From Magnolia sinica (Eukaryota > Streptophyta > Magnoliopsida > Magnoliales > Magnoliaceae), in assembly GCF_029962835.1 (NCBI RefSeq), contig NC_080575.1, positions 57,697,493 through 57,761,492 of the forward strand: DNA of 64,000 nucleotides. Direction: 5' to 3'. How positions within the stretch are numbered: position 1 is the first letter of the stretch; each line of letters starts with the position of its first letter. Shown here one piece after another: positions 19,640 through 32,700 of this stretch. A model generated the notes under the pieces. That model ran no database searches and was not told where the DNA came from. It saw only the letters and a program-made list of their open reading frames with translations. The position numbers and the translations under genes are program-made.

Positions 19640-22600
19640 TGTAACACCCAGAAATTTCGGGGTCGAGCATAACTCAGCTCCCGAGTTCCAAAACATCACT
19701 TATGCAACATATTTAATGATGGATGTATGTTGACTGTATTAGTGCATAAAACATGAAATAGATTAAGCCAAAACACAGATATAATTCAGGGATAAGTGAA
19801 TAAAGCAAGCGGAAGACTTATAGAAATATATGTGTACCAGTGTGAATCCCTGAAGTACATTCACCAACCAGGTCGAAATGAAAGTGTTACTTAACAAAAT
19901 TACAAGTATCAAGTTACATCATTTCAATTCCAAAATAATTCCAGAATCCCATACATCAAAACAAGGCTCGCTAGAACCCGTCTGAAAACTGCATATAAGA
20001 GAAAACAACCTCATCATCATCCATCTCCCGCTCTGCCTGAGAAGTCGTATCCACATCTGCAACATCAGAACCTAAGACAAAGTCTCGTGGGTGTTTAACA
20101 CCGCCCCAGAACGTGGGAGTGAGTGATCAACTCAGTGGAACAATAAGGCATTGGTTAACATGTTATCAGTTCAATCAAACAGTAATGATAAAGAAGAACA
20201 ATTAAATAAATCCTAAGTACTCTTGTTAATGCAAGGATGTATGCAAAATGATGCGTGCCCTCACGCGTACACCTTCAGCGTCTTCATCTTACGTTACGCA
20301 TGACACCACCTCAAAGTGCGCCACATCTACAAAGCACATGCAAATGCGGTGCATGGATATGATTATCAAGTTGTTATTAGTCCTTTTCATACAGCAGGAT
20401 TGGGAAGCTACGATACCTTCCTCATGTCACCATCCAAACAGTGATCCATTCTAGGTCGTCAGTCCTAGACTCCTCATACGATCATATGGTTTCAGGTCGT
20501 AGCAAAGGGCTCGTCACCAATCAATGCACGCCTATCACACCTTCGCTACTACACTAAGGCTAGTCACCTTAATGCGGTATCCAGGCATGCTCGAGGTCAC
20601 TACAAAGGGCTCGTCACCAATCAATGTAGGCCGACAGCACGAATATAGTGTCCCATACCACCATAATCGGCTCACGAGTTTAGTTGCTCACTGGTCACTA
20701 CGGGGAGGCTCGTCACCCCAGCGTAGGCCGACAGCTCGACTACGGTGTCCCATACCACCATGTCTGGCTCATGAGTCTTAGCGGATCAAGGTACCATGGT
20801 TAATAGGATTTCACTGGTAAGTTCGGTATCCTAGATTCAAGCAGTAGCGTCCAATACATGGTGAACATACATCGGACAATCGGGTTATTTGACGAACTCG
20901 ACTAGCACGAGCGCATGTTGGGTTGAACGACATAGAGTGCCCAAACACTCCGTGTGGCCAAACCACTGCCGACAACTCTAATACGACTCGGGTTCGTCTA
21001 ATACGTCCTACGTGGTGAAAGCAACCTCAACCACGAACTTAAGGCCGATTACCGATTTCCTCGACTAATGCATAGTCCCACACACATTACACTACAACAG
21101 ATATTCATATTGAATGTAGAATAGTAAAGGAACAACAACTCAAATCATAGTACATAAGCACTTGAAGAATATCAACTTAACGTAAATGTAAGCATAAGTA
21201 ATGCTTGAAATTAAACAACAAGGAATATAACTTGCAAGAAGGAAATCATACACACTAGTGGGAGAGTTGAGAATCGCTTCTCAACACCCATACTAGGTTG
21301 AAATATCACACTTTAGATCATTCAGACATTTCTACAAACACGTAGAATACATGAAACAACATATATGACGTACGTTGAAATACAAGCATTTGGACAATTC
21401 CTTTTACCAAGGAGTTGTCATGCATACATCTAGCATACATACATGACAAATAATCATGGCAAACACAAGTGCATATTTTATACGTATACGGTACTTTATA
21501 AATACACATAGAATACACAAATCAGGAACGCAACATAAACACAATATTTGGCATGTGAAATCTCATCCATAACAAGAATAAATCATTAACTGGCATTGAA
21601 AGCCTTGAAAACCATAACCTATACACTTAAAGTCCGCACCTTAAGCAAGAAAAGAACACCGAACTGATTTCAGACGAGATGTCTTCGTCAACGGCGATAG
21701 AATACCCTAAAGCAAGAATAAAAATGAGATACAACGACACCAAGACTATTCTAAGCTCTAACACAGATTAGGGTTAGGTTAACTTACCCAAAGATGAACT
21801 CAGAATCGTCAGAATAACGATTCAAAGTGAAGGTTCAAGGATGTAGAAGAACAAGAAAGAATCCAAGATGATTCACCAACTTCTCTCTCACTTTCTCTCT
21901 CTTTTCCACTCTCTTTCCAAGCTAGGGTTAGAGAAAATTCGTATGGAAAAGAGAGCTAGGGTTTAAGGACTATAAATAGGCCTAACTTTGATGAAAATAA
22001 CCCCAGGGCCAAGGTATACTTAGGGTATAACCAAAACCTGACTCTCGCGATCCAACGAAGCACTTCTGGTGGGCCTATAACCACGAAAGGTCGGACTTAA
22101 GCTCACTGACCATGGATCTAGGTCAGGCTGAGTTTTCGTACCGACCGGCTCTTAAGATCAGCCGTGGCGGACCACACTCAATTCAACGGTCACAGAATCT
22201 CGATCAGGTCCACAAGCACAAGGACATGCCTGGGCCACCTTCCCTGATCCGAGGGTGAAATTGGGTCAGAATCCAACGGTCAGATAGCTTAAAATCATCG
22301 CGCAAGCGACACGACTCAGATTTCATAAAAGCTTATTAAATTTCCAACCGTTCTCACACTCTTCACTCCGAACTCAATCAAATCGACCCAGAACATCACA
22401 TGGACCTGATTTTCGAGGTGATGGTCAAGCCCAACATGGTGACCGCAACAGCTTAAGATCATCGCTATTGGACTTTCGACGCGCGGTCTAGGTCCGATCT
22501 AGAACTTCTAAAAATTCCCTAGAACAACTGGATTTAGCGATGGATCCCAGATTTCAGAGTAACATAGCGCTAACTATTCTACAGGTTTTGAGTCATGCAA

Positions 22601-22711
22601 TCGAATTTAAAGTGATTGATGCGAATTTTACAAGCAATCGAGTATAGTGCTAATTACCCCAAAAATAACTACTTAAGAAAAAAATAGCACAAAATTTCCA
22701 ACGTCATTACA
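19640..22711 (-). mobile_element. 3' LTR of the Tekay element (left on the map)
   Basis: Plus-strand ends are tgtaacacccagaaatttcg and aacgtcattaca. It includes a tandem region at about 20480-20775, a CT-rich tract at 21883-21925 (GA-rich on the sense strand) and an AT-rich 'cctatttatagtcc' on the minus strand at about 21967-21980 that could be the TATA box. Confidence 0.93.
20485..20780. repeat. Tandem array in the Tekay LTR
   Basis: Three related units built from 'aaagggctcgtcaccaatca', 'taggccgacagc', and 'gtgtcccataccaccat' at about 20490-20560, 20605-20690 and 20693-20780. The same array occurs in the other LTR at about 30636-30931. Open frames across it are accidental. Confidence 0.7.
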
Positions 22712-22713
22712 AT

Positions 22714-22729
22714 CTACCCCCCTTAAAGA
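22714..22729 (-). other. Polypurine tract of the Tekay element
   Basis: On the minus strand, 'gaggacgaaattttctttaa' is followed by 'ggggggtagatt' and then the LTR start tgtaatgac. This is the signature 3' end of Tekay/Del-type chromoviruses. Confidence 0.85.
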
Positions 22730-22747
22730 AAATTTCGTCCTCGAAAT

Positions 22748-24190
22748 TCATACCTTCAAAAATTCCTCAAGGATCAGAGGGTAGGTCTTCCTGACCTCAG
22801 CTTCAGATTCCCAAGTAGCCTCTTCCACACATGATGCGTCCATAGCACCTTCACAAGAGGGATAACCTTGCTACGCAATACCTGCTCCTTCCTGTCGAGA
22901 ATACGCGTCGGTCGTAGTACATAAGTGGCATCCTCACTCAACTGCACTTGCTCCCAACTGATAATATGCGAAGGATCAGGAACGTACTTCTTCAACATAG
23001 AAACATGAAATACGTTATGCACGCTCGCAAAAGGTGTGGGCAAAGCAAGGCGGTATGCTACCGCTCCCACTCGATCCAGAACTTGAAATGGACCAATAAA
23101 TCTCGGCGTCAGCTTCCCCTTCTTACCGAACTGCAGAACTCCCTTCATAGGAGAGACCTTTAGAAAAACATGGTTTCCAACCTCAAACTCAAGCGGTCGA
23201 CGCCTCGTATCAGCATAACTCTTCTGCCTACTCTGCGCTGTCAGAAGTCGACGTCGAATGATGTCAACCTTCTCTGAAGTCACCTACACCAACTCCGGGC
23301 CAAGCAAACTACGCTCACCAATTTCTGCCCAAAAATGTGGTGCTCTGCACGGGCGACCATACAATGCCTCATAGGGAGCCATGCCGATACTCGTCTGGAA
23401 ACTATTATTATACACGAACTCTGCATACTGAAGACAATCATCCCAATTGTCTTTGAAATCCAAAACACAAGCTCGCAATATATCCTCCAGGACTTGATTC
23501 ACGCGCTCCGTCTGCCCATCTGTTTGCGGATGAAACGCGGTGCTGAACTTTAGTTTCACACCCATCGCTTCCTGGATACGAGTCCAGAAGATAGATGTAA
23601 AACGCGTCTCTATCAGACACAATCTCTAGGGGAACTCCATGCAGACGCACTATCTCCTTGATATACAACCTAGCCAACTCGTCTGCAGAGTTAGTGACTC
23701 TGATCGGTAAGAAATGCGCCGACTTCGTTAATCGGTCAACGATCACCCAAATAGAGTCATATCCCTTCCTCGTTCTCGGCAACCCAGAAATAAAATCCAT
23801 AGAGATGAAGTCTCACTTCCATTCAACTATGGGCATGGGCTGCAGCAATCCAGGAGGTCGGCGATGCTCTGCCTTGACCTGATGGCACGTGAGACAATGA
23901 GAAACAAATTCAGCAATCTGGACCTTCATATTGTCCCACCAATAACATCTCCTCATATCCTGATACATCTTCGTGCTACCTCGATGCATCGCAAGTTTAG
24001 AACTATGGGCCAACTCGAGAACCTCCCGTCTCAAGTCAGGGATGTTAGGAACACATAACCGGCCACGAAAACATAGGCCCCCATCAGAACTAACACTCCA
24101 GTTGGAGTTCTCATCTGTACCAACCCGCTTCCTCATCTTCACCAAAAGCTCATCATCTGCCTGAGTTGCAATGATCCTCTCGTCGATAAG
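22748..24190 (-). pseudogene. Tekay integrase with chromodomain-like tail
   Basis: On the minus strand: zinc-binding H-H-C-C region ('HSSKLAMHRGSTKMYQDM' then 'HCLTCHQVK', about 23880-24060); core starting '[16 protein letters not shown]' (about 23690-23740), 'IVSDRDA' (about 23610-23630), and '[17 protein letters not shown]' (about 23480-23530, catalytic Glu). The C-terminal part has 'VGNHVFLKVSPMKGV' (about 23140-23185) and ends in a tail ('VLWTHH', then after a frameshift 'VEEATWESEAEVRKTYP') at about 22765-22850, as in chromoviruses where the tail guides integration. The natural stop is at 22748-22750. Stops at 23284-23286 (TAG), 23813-23815 (TGA) and 24194-24196 (TAG), and frameshifts at about 22830 and 23605, inactivate it. 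Confidence 0.9.
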
Positions 24191-24196
24191 GGGCTA

Positions 24197-24628
24197 TACA
24201 TGAATGTGTGCGATAACCTCATACGGCTCAACCACCGTAAGCTTCTGCTCAAAATCGCGCACGAACTCCAACATATCCCACTCTGCTATCATCAGCGGAG
24301 CCGCAAACTCAATAGCCTTCTTGCGACTCAACGCATCCGCCACAAGATTCGCCTTGCTCGGATGGTAAGAAACATTGAACTTGAAGTCCTTCAATGTTTC
24401 CATCCATCGGCGCTGCCTCATATTCAAATCACGCTGCGTGAAAATATACTTAAGGCTCTTGTAGTCGCAAAAGAGCTCGAACTCCTCACCATAGAGGTAA
24501 TGTCTCCAAAGTTTTAATGCGAAAATGACAGCTGCTAACTCCAGGTCGTGCGTAGGGTAATTCTCTTCGTGTTTCCTCAACTGACGCAAGCATAAGCAAT
24601 CACCTTGTCCTTCTGCATAAGGACACAA
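24197..24628 (-). pseudogene. Tekay RNase H domain
   Basis: On the minus strand the RNase H segment reads '[25 protein letters not shown]' (about 24490-24560) and '[21 protein letters not shown]' (about 24405-24465), ending in '[16 protein letters not shown]' (about 24320-24370). The catalytic Glu of 'HDLELAAV' and the Asp of 'CDYKSLKYI' are kept. A frameshift at about 24600 separates it from the RT. Confidence 0.85.
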
Positions 24629-25818
24629 CCTAGGCCAACGCGAGAGGCGTTAGTATATATAATATACTTAACCCCTTGCTCTGGCAATACTAGCACAGGG
24701 GCGGACGTCAACTTGTCCTTCAGCTCCTGAAAAGCTAACTCCACCTGCTCATTCCAAGCAAACTTCAAATCCTTCCGTGTCAACTGCGACAACGGTCTGG
24801 CAATCTTCGAGAAGTCTTGAATGAAGCACCGATAATAGCCTGCAAGACCCAGAAAAGTCCTTACCTCAGGAACTGAACCAAGCTGCTTCCAGTCCTGTAC
24901 TGCAGCTACCTTGGAAAGATCGACAGCTATCCCTTCCTTAGACACCACATGTCCTAGGAACTTGACTTCCTCTTTCCAGAAATCACACTTCTTGAACTGC
25001 GCAAAAAGTTGATTCTTCCTCAGAGTATCCAAAACCGCTCTTAAGTGCTCCTCGTGTTCTTCCCGGCTCGCCGAATATATCAAGATGTCATCGATAAAGA
25101 CAATGACGAATCGGAACAGGAATGGCCGAAACACCCTGTTCATCAGATCCATGAACATGGCCAGTGCGTTCGTAAGACCGAACGACATCACAAGGAACTC
25201 ATAATGACCGAAGCTAGTCCTGAAAGCGGTCTTCTGCACGTCCCCATCCTTGACGTGTAACTAATGATACCCTGACTGCAGATCAACCTTCGAAAAGTAC
25301 CGTGCCCCCTTCAACTGATCAAACAAATCATCAATCCTGGGCAAAGGGTACTTCTTCTTCACAGTTACCAGATTCAGCCCGCGATAATCAATACACAATC
25401 GCAAGGAACCATCCTTCTTCTTCACAAACAGAATAGGTGCTCCCCAAGGAGACACGCTAGGCCGAATAAAACCCAAATCCAGCAAACCATCTATCTGCTT
25501 CCTCAACTCCTCCATTTCACTTGGAGGCATACGATAGGTGGGTAATGAAATGGGCGCCGCACCAGGCATAAGATCGATAGCAAAATCAATCTCACGCTGA
25601 GGAGGTAATCCAGGAATCGACTCAAACACATCTTCAAACTCCTGAACTACCGGCGTACTAACCAACGCCGATTCAGCCATACTCTCCAACAGAGAAGAAT
25701 AATAATCAATACGAAGAGGGTAACTGACCTGAACTGGGAAAGTAACAGTCTCGCCCTCAGGTCCATGGATCGTCACTGATCTAGCTTCACAATTAATTTC
25801 AGCTCGCATCCTCGTGAG
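24600..25818 (-). pseudogene. Tekay reverse transcriptase
   Basis: Minus strand. Motifs in order: '[16 protein letters not shown]' (about 25560-25620), '[20 protein letters not shown]' (about 25400-25460), '[20 protein letters not shown]' (about 25335-25395), '[11 protein letters not shown]' (about 25264-25300), '[18 protein letters not shown]' (about 25160-25215), '[12 protein letters not shown]' (about 25070-25110, catalytic Asp pair intact) and '[13 protein letters not shown]' (about 24925-24965). A TAG at 25261-25263 sits where the family has Gln in 'SGYHQL', and a TGA at 25819-25821 sits where it has Trp. Apart from these the domain is well preserved. Confidence 0.92.
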
Positions 25819-27398
25819 TCAATCCATACCCATAATAACATCATAATGATAAAGTGGTGCGACTAAGAAATCAACCCGGATCGATCCACTTCCAAGATCG
25901 ACCGAACAATACAAACAACGCTTGCCCAAAGCAGAGGAAATCCCCGTAACGGTAGTAAGCGTCACTCCTTGCATAGGAATAGATCTCAAACCCAAACGCC
26001 TAACTGCCGCATAAGATATAAGAGAAGTAGTGGATCTTGTATCCACTAACATAGAAACGGGAATACCTTCAATGTGCGCTGTCACCTCGAAGGATCTCGA
26101 CACTAAGTCAGACATAGGCGCTTCAGCTGAAAGCGCATGAACTCGAGCTTGCTGCTGACGATTCGGCGGAGGAACCATGGGCCGCTGAGGTGGTCTGAAG
26201 CTAGGAACTGCAGGTCTGAAGGATGGATGAGCTGGCGCTGATCGAAGAGGTGGAGGAGAAATAACCTGAGGCATCGGACGGCTAATCCTCTGCGGTGGAG
26301 TAAAACCACTGGCTCGCATACGGGAGAAGCAAAAATGATCTAAATGCCCTGTCTTCCCACAATATGAACATCTAAGATCAGCTCTCATCTGCTGAGTGGG
26401 AGGCGCTGAACGCCTCGGAGGAGAATCTGCCCGCGGCCTCTTGCAGAGGAAAGGTGCACCCTGGAAATCCGGTCGCGGCCTAGGAACCATCGGTGCTCGC
26501 ATACGGGACGACCTATCCCCATCCTGCTCTGCTCGCAAGGACATGCTCACCAGCTCCGCATAAGAAGAAATGCTAGCACAACAAATCTTCGATCGGATCT
26601 CAGGTCTCAATCCCTCAGAGAAACGCCGCATCCTCATCGGCTGATCACCCAGGATCAAAGGAACATACCGACCCAACTCAGTAAACCGGTTCTCATACTC
26701 CGTCACCGACAACCCTCCCTGGCGGAGGTGAAGGAACTCACTCTCCTTCTCATGTCGGTACGTAATCAGAAAATACTTCTCGTGGAAGCGTGCCTCAAAC
26801 GCCTGCCACGACCACTCAAAACCTTCCTCGACAGTGTGAAGAACACTGTCCCACCACAGACTGGCCTCCTTCTCAAACATGAAGGAGGCAAGCTCAACCT
26901 GCTCAACCTCTGAACAGTGCAGCGGTCTCAGCATCTTAGAGATGCGGTCGATCCAATACTCGGCCTCCTCGGGTCTATGAGAACCCGTAAAAGTAGGAGG
27001 TCGCAAGCGCTTGAATCGCTCGAAAGTGCCGCTGGCACTGGCGCTCCCAGATGGAGGCATAGATGAAACAGGTGGAGTCGCCCCCACTGACTGAGCAAAG
27101 ATGCCAGCCATGGAAGAGAGGAACTCCTGCTGCTGGTGCTGGTGCTGGTGCTGCTGAATCTGCTACTGCTACATCAACCGCATCATCTACTCAAACCTAT
27201 CAGTAGGCGAAGCAGACAAAGGCGCACGGCTCAGCTCAGGAACTGAGGGCGTGACTGGAGGAGCCATAGGTGTCGGCCCAACACCGGCATGAGACGGACC
27301 CGCCTAAGGATCTGACTGGCTTCGCTCAAGGGAGGGACCCCAGCAAGCGACTCAATCAAAGAGAGACGGGCTGAAGACTTCGAACCCTTAGGAGGCAT
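25819..27398 (-). pseudogene. Tekay gag and protease
   Basis: Minus strand. The likely start is the ATG at 27398 (MPPKGSKSSARL); a frameshift lies between it and a Gln/His tract (27120-27165) that leads into the capsid frame. Capsid core at about 26560-27020 ('FERFKRLRPPTFTG', 'SEFLHLRQGGLSVTEYENRF'). A CCHC knuckle 'CSYCGKTGHLDHFC' is at about 26327-26371. The protease 'MLVDTRSTTSLIS' (about 26010-26050) has DTR instead of the catalytic DTG. Three in-frame TAG stops occur in the Gln-rich part at 27163-27165, 27169-27171 and 27187-27189. Confidence 0.88.
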
Positions 27399-27684
27399 CC
27401 CTACATTCAACAGAGGATGCAACCTGTCAGATTTTACGTCACATAATCCATCCACACAGCAACACAGCACAACTCCAAAGACAAACAACATGCAATCCAT
27501 TAATAAAAAACGTCGCAATACAAGTAGTGCAGCAATACATGAATCACGACTAGGAAAGCATGTAAACAACAACATCTAACACTTCAAACAACCACAACAA
27601 CTACAACAACTCCAACTACAAAGCCAACAATGGCTACACACAGAAAGAAAACAACAACAAAGCAAAGGACAGCCACGACAACAG

Positions 27685-28916
27685 CTACTCGTCGGAATAA
27701 CGAGATGGAGGCGGGGCACCCTTATCCTGCAAGCAACACAGGATAGACTTCAGAGTTCGAGTCACCTTCTTAAACTTATGTTTAACAAGGCCTCGAAGAT
27801 CAACAATATCCTGGCGTAAAATAGCCCGCTCTTCTTCAAGCCGTGCGAGACAGGCATCTCTGACAGTCTGCTCTACGTCTGCTTTGGCGCCACAGGAGAA
27901 GAGCTATCACTCGCGTCCTGTGCCTCATCCTTTTCCTCGTCCTGCTCTGTTTCTTCCTCAATCTCAGCACCACCTTCAGCATAACTCTCTTCATCACCGC
28001 TCTTAGACTCAGCCTCACTCTCTGAGGCATGCCTACCAGAACCGATCTCCATCTGCTTAAGAGTCCTCAGATTGATATGACGAACAGGAACCGGCTTCTC
28101 TGCTCCAAGCCTATAGCCAAACTCATGTGCAAGCTTGCAAATGAGGCGGCCAAATGGAAGCGAGTCGGTCCTCCTAGACGAACGAGCGATGAGAATAATC
28201 TGGCACAGGATGTACGTCGGTACACACAACTTCGCTTCTTGCCCCACCTGATACAGGAAATCCACCATCAGGAGCGTACACTCGCTGGGGTTGCTCCACC
28301 TTGGGTATACATTGAACGTACACATGTGATGAAGCAAACGGAAGTCGTCCGTTATGTAGGTAGCCAGAAGACTCCTATTGGGCTGCCATTCGACCAGACG
28401 ACCACACAAGGATCGGGTGCGATGATCCCTCTCGCGCACACTGTTCACATTCTTCTTGCTGGCATGCACTTCACCAAGTGACACATTCAGGAGTCGGGAT
28501 ATCAAAGCAACATTGACAATATCCACTCGACCGCTACCACAGGGAATCTTGAACTGCAGAGGCTCCAGCGAAGGATTACGAATATTGGCATAAAAGGCTC
28601 GAACAGTGGTAGCATTCGCGCGATACTCACCTTCAAACAAGGGACACCAACCAGCCTCTTCTAGGCGCTCCAACAACAAAAACTCACCATACAGCCGTGG
28701 ATCAACATGAGCCTCAAAAAGGACTCTACGGCCTCCATAGACCCCATGCGATAGCTCCACCAACAAAGTTCTACCAATGGGAGCTCGTGGATCGAGGTCC
28801 CCCTTGGTCTGAAATTCACGAGTGGCGGACGTGCTCACGGCGGCACCTCTCGGCCTCCGTGCACGAGTTGGACGGCTAGGCTCGGCTTCATCCATGGGCG
28901 CTCTCTTCTTCCCCAT
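27685..28916 (-). pseudogene. Accessory ORF between 5' LTR and gag of the Tekay element (plant transposon-protein domain)
   Basis: Minus strand, same direction as gag-pol, but not part of the standard chromovirus set. I start it at the ATG at 28916 (MGKKRAPMDEAEP); an in-frame ATG at 28973 would add a hydrophobic stretch and is less likely. The first frame is open for 347 codons. Visible parts: basic N-terminus (residues 1-30), globular domain about 40-290 with 'RRVLFE' (63-68), 'LEEAGW' (85-90), 'LQFKI' (120-124), 'RLLH' (193-196) and 'CVP' (231-233), an acidic Glu/Asp/Ser linker (about 298-340). Near 27885 a frameshift separates it from a further 65 codons that look like a coiled coil ('LARLEEERAILRQDIVDL') ending at 27685. 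It resembles the plant family annotated as 'putative plant transposon protein domain'; function unknown. The SIRE element carries a relative. Confidence 0.75.
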
Positions 28917-29773
28917 CAAAAAAAGAAGAGTAGAAATGGAAAATATGGCCGTGATGAACTCAAAGAAGGCCATGAGAAATGGGAGAAAGAGAGAAATAGG
29001 AAGATGGTGAAGCTTTCACACACTTAAGAGCCAAAAAGGGAATGTAAGAGCTCAAATGAGAAGGAAAGAAAGGGAAATCAGCAATGGGAGTGAGAGTTTT
29101 GAAATAGGGTGATGGGGTTTGCACGAAAATGGAAGAAGAAGAAGATTTGGAAGAGATTTGGAGAAGATTGGAGAGGGTTTTCAAGAAAGGGAGAGCTTGA
29201 GAGGGGACCTTGTGAAGAAAATAGGTTAAAGGAGAGGTTTTAAACAGAAAATCGTGGAGGGGTGGGCCACACTAGGCCTAGAAATCATCGGCCCGCGTCG
29301 GCCCGCTGATCGGCGAGCCCTCGCCGAACCGGTGATGGCATCGCCAGTCTCTGGACTGACCGGTGATGCCTCACCATTTGGGCGAGGTCTTCCTGGTCCC
29401 CATGGTCAGAAATGTGTGGTTCCCCCCCTAGGCCCCACAGGAAATGCCCCGATCGGCCCCTTGCATGATTTGACGCCTATCGGGCCATTCTGGCAGAAAT
29501 CTAATTAAAATAAAGATTTCTTGAAGGTTTAAGGGTTAAAATAAGATGATAAACCATCTAAACTCATTAATAGATGGTCTAGGATAGGTTTCGGGTCGCT
29601 GTGTGTGATCAGGAGAGCACAGACTCGATCTCAGCGAAGGTTTTCAGGAAACTTTCGCCGATAGAAGCTACGGAGCACAAACACAAAATCTACGATAGAC
29701 CAGCACCCAAATACACTAAAGTGGCGACAACGTGCGGTGTGTGACCATAACCCAGGTCCGGTTTAATCCAGAT
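28917..29773 (-). other. Leader of the Tekay element
   Basis: Sequence between the primer site and the accessory ORF on the minus strand. It includes GC-rich repeats around 29280-29390 ('ccggtgat' and 'gcctcgcc'-like words in both orientations) that could fold. No other ORF is convincing. Confidence 0.5.
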
Positions 29774-29775
29774 CA

Positions 29776-29788
29776 TGCTCTGATACAA
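29776..29788 (-). other. Primer binding site, initiator tRNA-Met (Tekay)
   Basis: On the minus strand 'tgtatcagagcat' follows the 5' LTR by about three bases. The consensus complement of tRNA-iMet is tggtatcagagc, so there is one mismatch. Confidence 0.85.
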
Positions 29789-29790
29789 CT

Positions 29791-32700
29791 TGTAATGCCC
29801 TGAAATTCGGGGTTCGAACATAACTTAGCTCCCGAGTTCCAAAACATCATTTATGCAACATATTTAATGATAGATGTATGTTGACTATATTAGTGCATAA
29901 AACATGGAATAGATTAAGCCAAAACACAGATATAATTCAGGGATAAGTGAATAAAGCAAGCAGAAGACTTATAGAAATATATGTGTATAAGTATGAATCC
30001 CTGAAGTACATTCACCAACCAGGTCGAAATGAAAGTGTTACTTAACAAAATTACAAGTATCAAGTTACATCATTTAAATCCCAAAATAATCCCAGAATCC
30101 CACGGATCAGAACAAGGCTCGCTAGAACCCGTCTGAAAACTGCATATAAGAGAAAGCAGCCTCATCATCATCCATCTCCCACTCTGCCTCAGAAGTCGCA
30201 TCCACATCTACAACATCAGAACCTAAGACAGAGTATGGTGGGTGTTTAACACCGTCCCAGAACGTGGGAGTGAGTGATCAACTCAGTGGAACAATAAGGC
30301 ACTGGTTAACATGTTATCAGTTCAATCAAACAGTAATGATAAAGAAGAACAATTAAATAAATCCTAAGTACTCTTGTTAATGCAAGGATGTATGCAAAAT
30401 GATGCGTGCCCTCACGCGTACACCTTCAGCGTCTTCATCTTACGTTACGCATGACACCACCTCAAAGTGCGCCACATCTACAAAGCACATGCAAATGCGG
30501 TGCATGGATATGATTACCAAGTTGTTATTAGTCCTTTTCATACAGCAGGATTGGGAAGCTAAGATACCTTCCTCATGTCACCATCCAAATAGTGATCCAT
30601 TCTAGGTCGTCAGTCCTAGACTCCTCATACGATCATATGGTTTCAGGTCGTAGCAAAGGGCTCGTCATCAATCAATGCACGCCTATCACACCTTCGCTAC
30701 TACACTAAGGCTCGTCACCTCAATGTGGTATCCAGGCATGCTCGAGGTCACTACAAAGGGCTCGTCACCAATCAATGTAGGCCGACAGTACGAATATAGT
30801 GTCCCATACCACCATAATCGGCTCACGAGTTTAGTTGCTCACTGGTCACTACGGGGAGGCTCGTCACCCCAGCGTAGGCCGACAGCTCAACTACGGTGTC
30901 CCATACCACCATGTCTGGCTCATGAGTCTTAGCGGATCAAGGTACCATGGTTAATAGGATTTCACTAGTAAGTTCAGTATCCTAGATTCAAGCAGTAGCG
31001 TCCAATACATGGTGAACATACATCGGACAATCGGGTTATTTGACAAACTCGACTAGCACGAGCGCACGTTTGGTTGAACGACATAGAGTGCACAAATACT
31101 CCGCTTGGCCAAACCACTGCCGACAACTCTAATACGACTCGGGTTTGTCTAATACGTCCTACATGGCGAAAGCAACCTCAACCACGAACTTAAGGCCGAT
31201 TACCGATTTCCTAGACTAATGCATAGTCCCACACACATTACACTACAATAGATATTCATATTGAATGTAGAACAGTAGAGGAACAACAACTCAAATCATA
31301 GTACATAAGCACTTGAAGAATATCAACTTAACGTAAATGTAAGCATAAGTAATGCTTGAAATTAAACAACAAGGAATATAACTTGCAAGAAGGAAATCAT
31401 ACACACTAGTGGGAGAGTTGAGAATCGCTTCTCAACACCCATACTAGGTTGAAATATCATACTTTAGATCATTCAGACATTTCTACAAACACGTAGAATA
31501 CATGAAACAACATATATGACGTACGTTGAAATACAAGCATTTGGACAATTCTTTTTACCAAGGAGTTGTCATGCATACATCTAGCATACATACATGACAA
31601 ATAATCATGGCAAACACAAGTGCATATTTTATACGTATACGGTACTTTATAAATACACATAGAATACACAAATCTCAATATAACACATGTATATCAGGAA
31701 CGCAACATGAACACAATATTTGGCATATGAAATCTCATCCATAACAAGAATAAATCATTAACTGGCATTGAAAGCCTTGAAAACCATAACCTATACACTT
31801 AAAGTCCGCACCTTAAGCAAGAAAAGAACACCGAACTGATTTCAGACGAGATGTCTTCGTCAACGGCGATAGAATACCCTAAAGCAAGAATAGAAATGAG
31901 ATACAACGACACCAAGATTATTCTAAGCTCTAACACAGATTAGGGTTAGGTTAACTTACCCAAAGATGAACTCAGAATCGTCAGAATAACGATTCAAAGT
32001 GAAGGTTCAAGGATGTAGAAGAACAAGAAAGAATCCAAGATGATTCACCAACTTCTCTCTCACTTTCTCTCTCTTTTCCACTCTCTTTCCAAGCTAGGGT
32101 TAGAGAAAATTCGTATGGAAAAGAGAGCTAGGGTTTAAGGACTATAAGTAGGCCTAACTTTGATGAAAATAACCCCAGGGCCAAGGTATACTTAGGGTAT
32201 AACCAAAACCTGACTCTCGCGATCCAACGAAGCACTTCTGGTGGGCCTATAACCACGAAAGGTCGGACTTAAGCTCACTGACCATGGATCTAGGTCAGGC
32301 TGAGTTTTCGTATCGACCGGCTCTTAAGATCAGCCGTGGCGGACCATACTCAATTCAATGGTCACGGAATCTCGATCAGGTCCACAAGCACAAGGACATG
32401 CCTGGGCCACCTTCCCTGATCCGAGGGTGAAATTGGGTCAGAATCCAACGGTCAGATAGCTTAAAATCATCGCGCAAGCGACACAACTCAGATTTCATAA
32501 AAGCTTATTAAATTTCCAACCGTTCTCACACTCTTCACTCCGAATTCAATCAAATCGACCCAGAACATCACATGGACCTGATTTTCGAGGTGATGGTCAA
32601 GCCTAACATGGTGACCGCAACAGCCTAAGATCATCGCTATCGGACTTTCGACGCGCGGTCCAGGTCCGATCCAGAACTTCCAAAAATTCTCCAGAACAAC

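Noticed and set aside
20248-20781. Open frames repeated in both Tekay LTRs (also 30399-30932)
   Set aside because: They run through a tandem array on the non-sense strand of the LTR; no known domain.
28029-28481. Plus-strand open frame opposite the Tekay accessory ORF
   Set aside because: Shadow of the well-supported minus-strand ORF; no recognisable domain.
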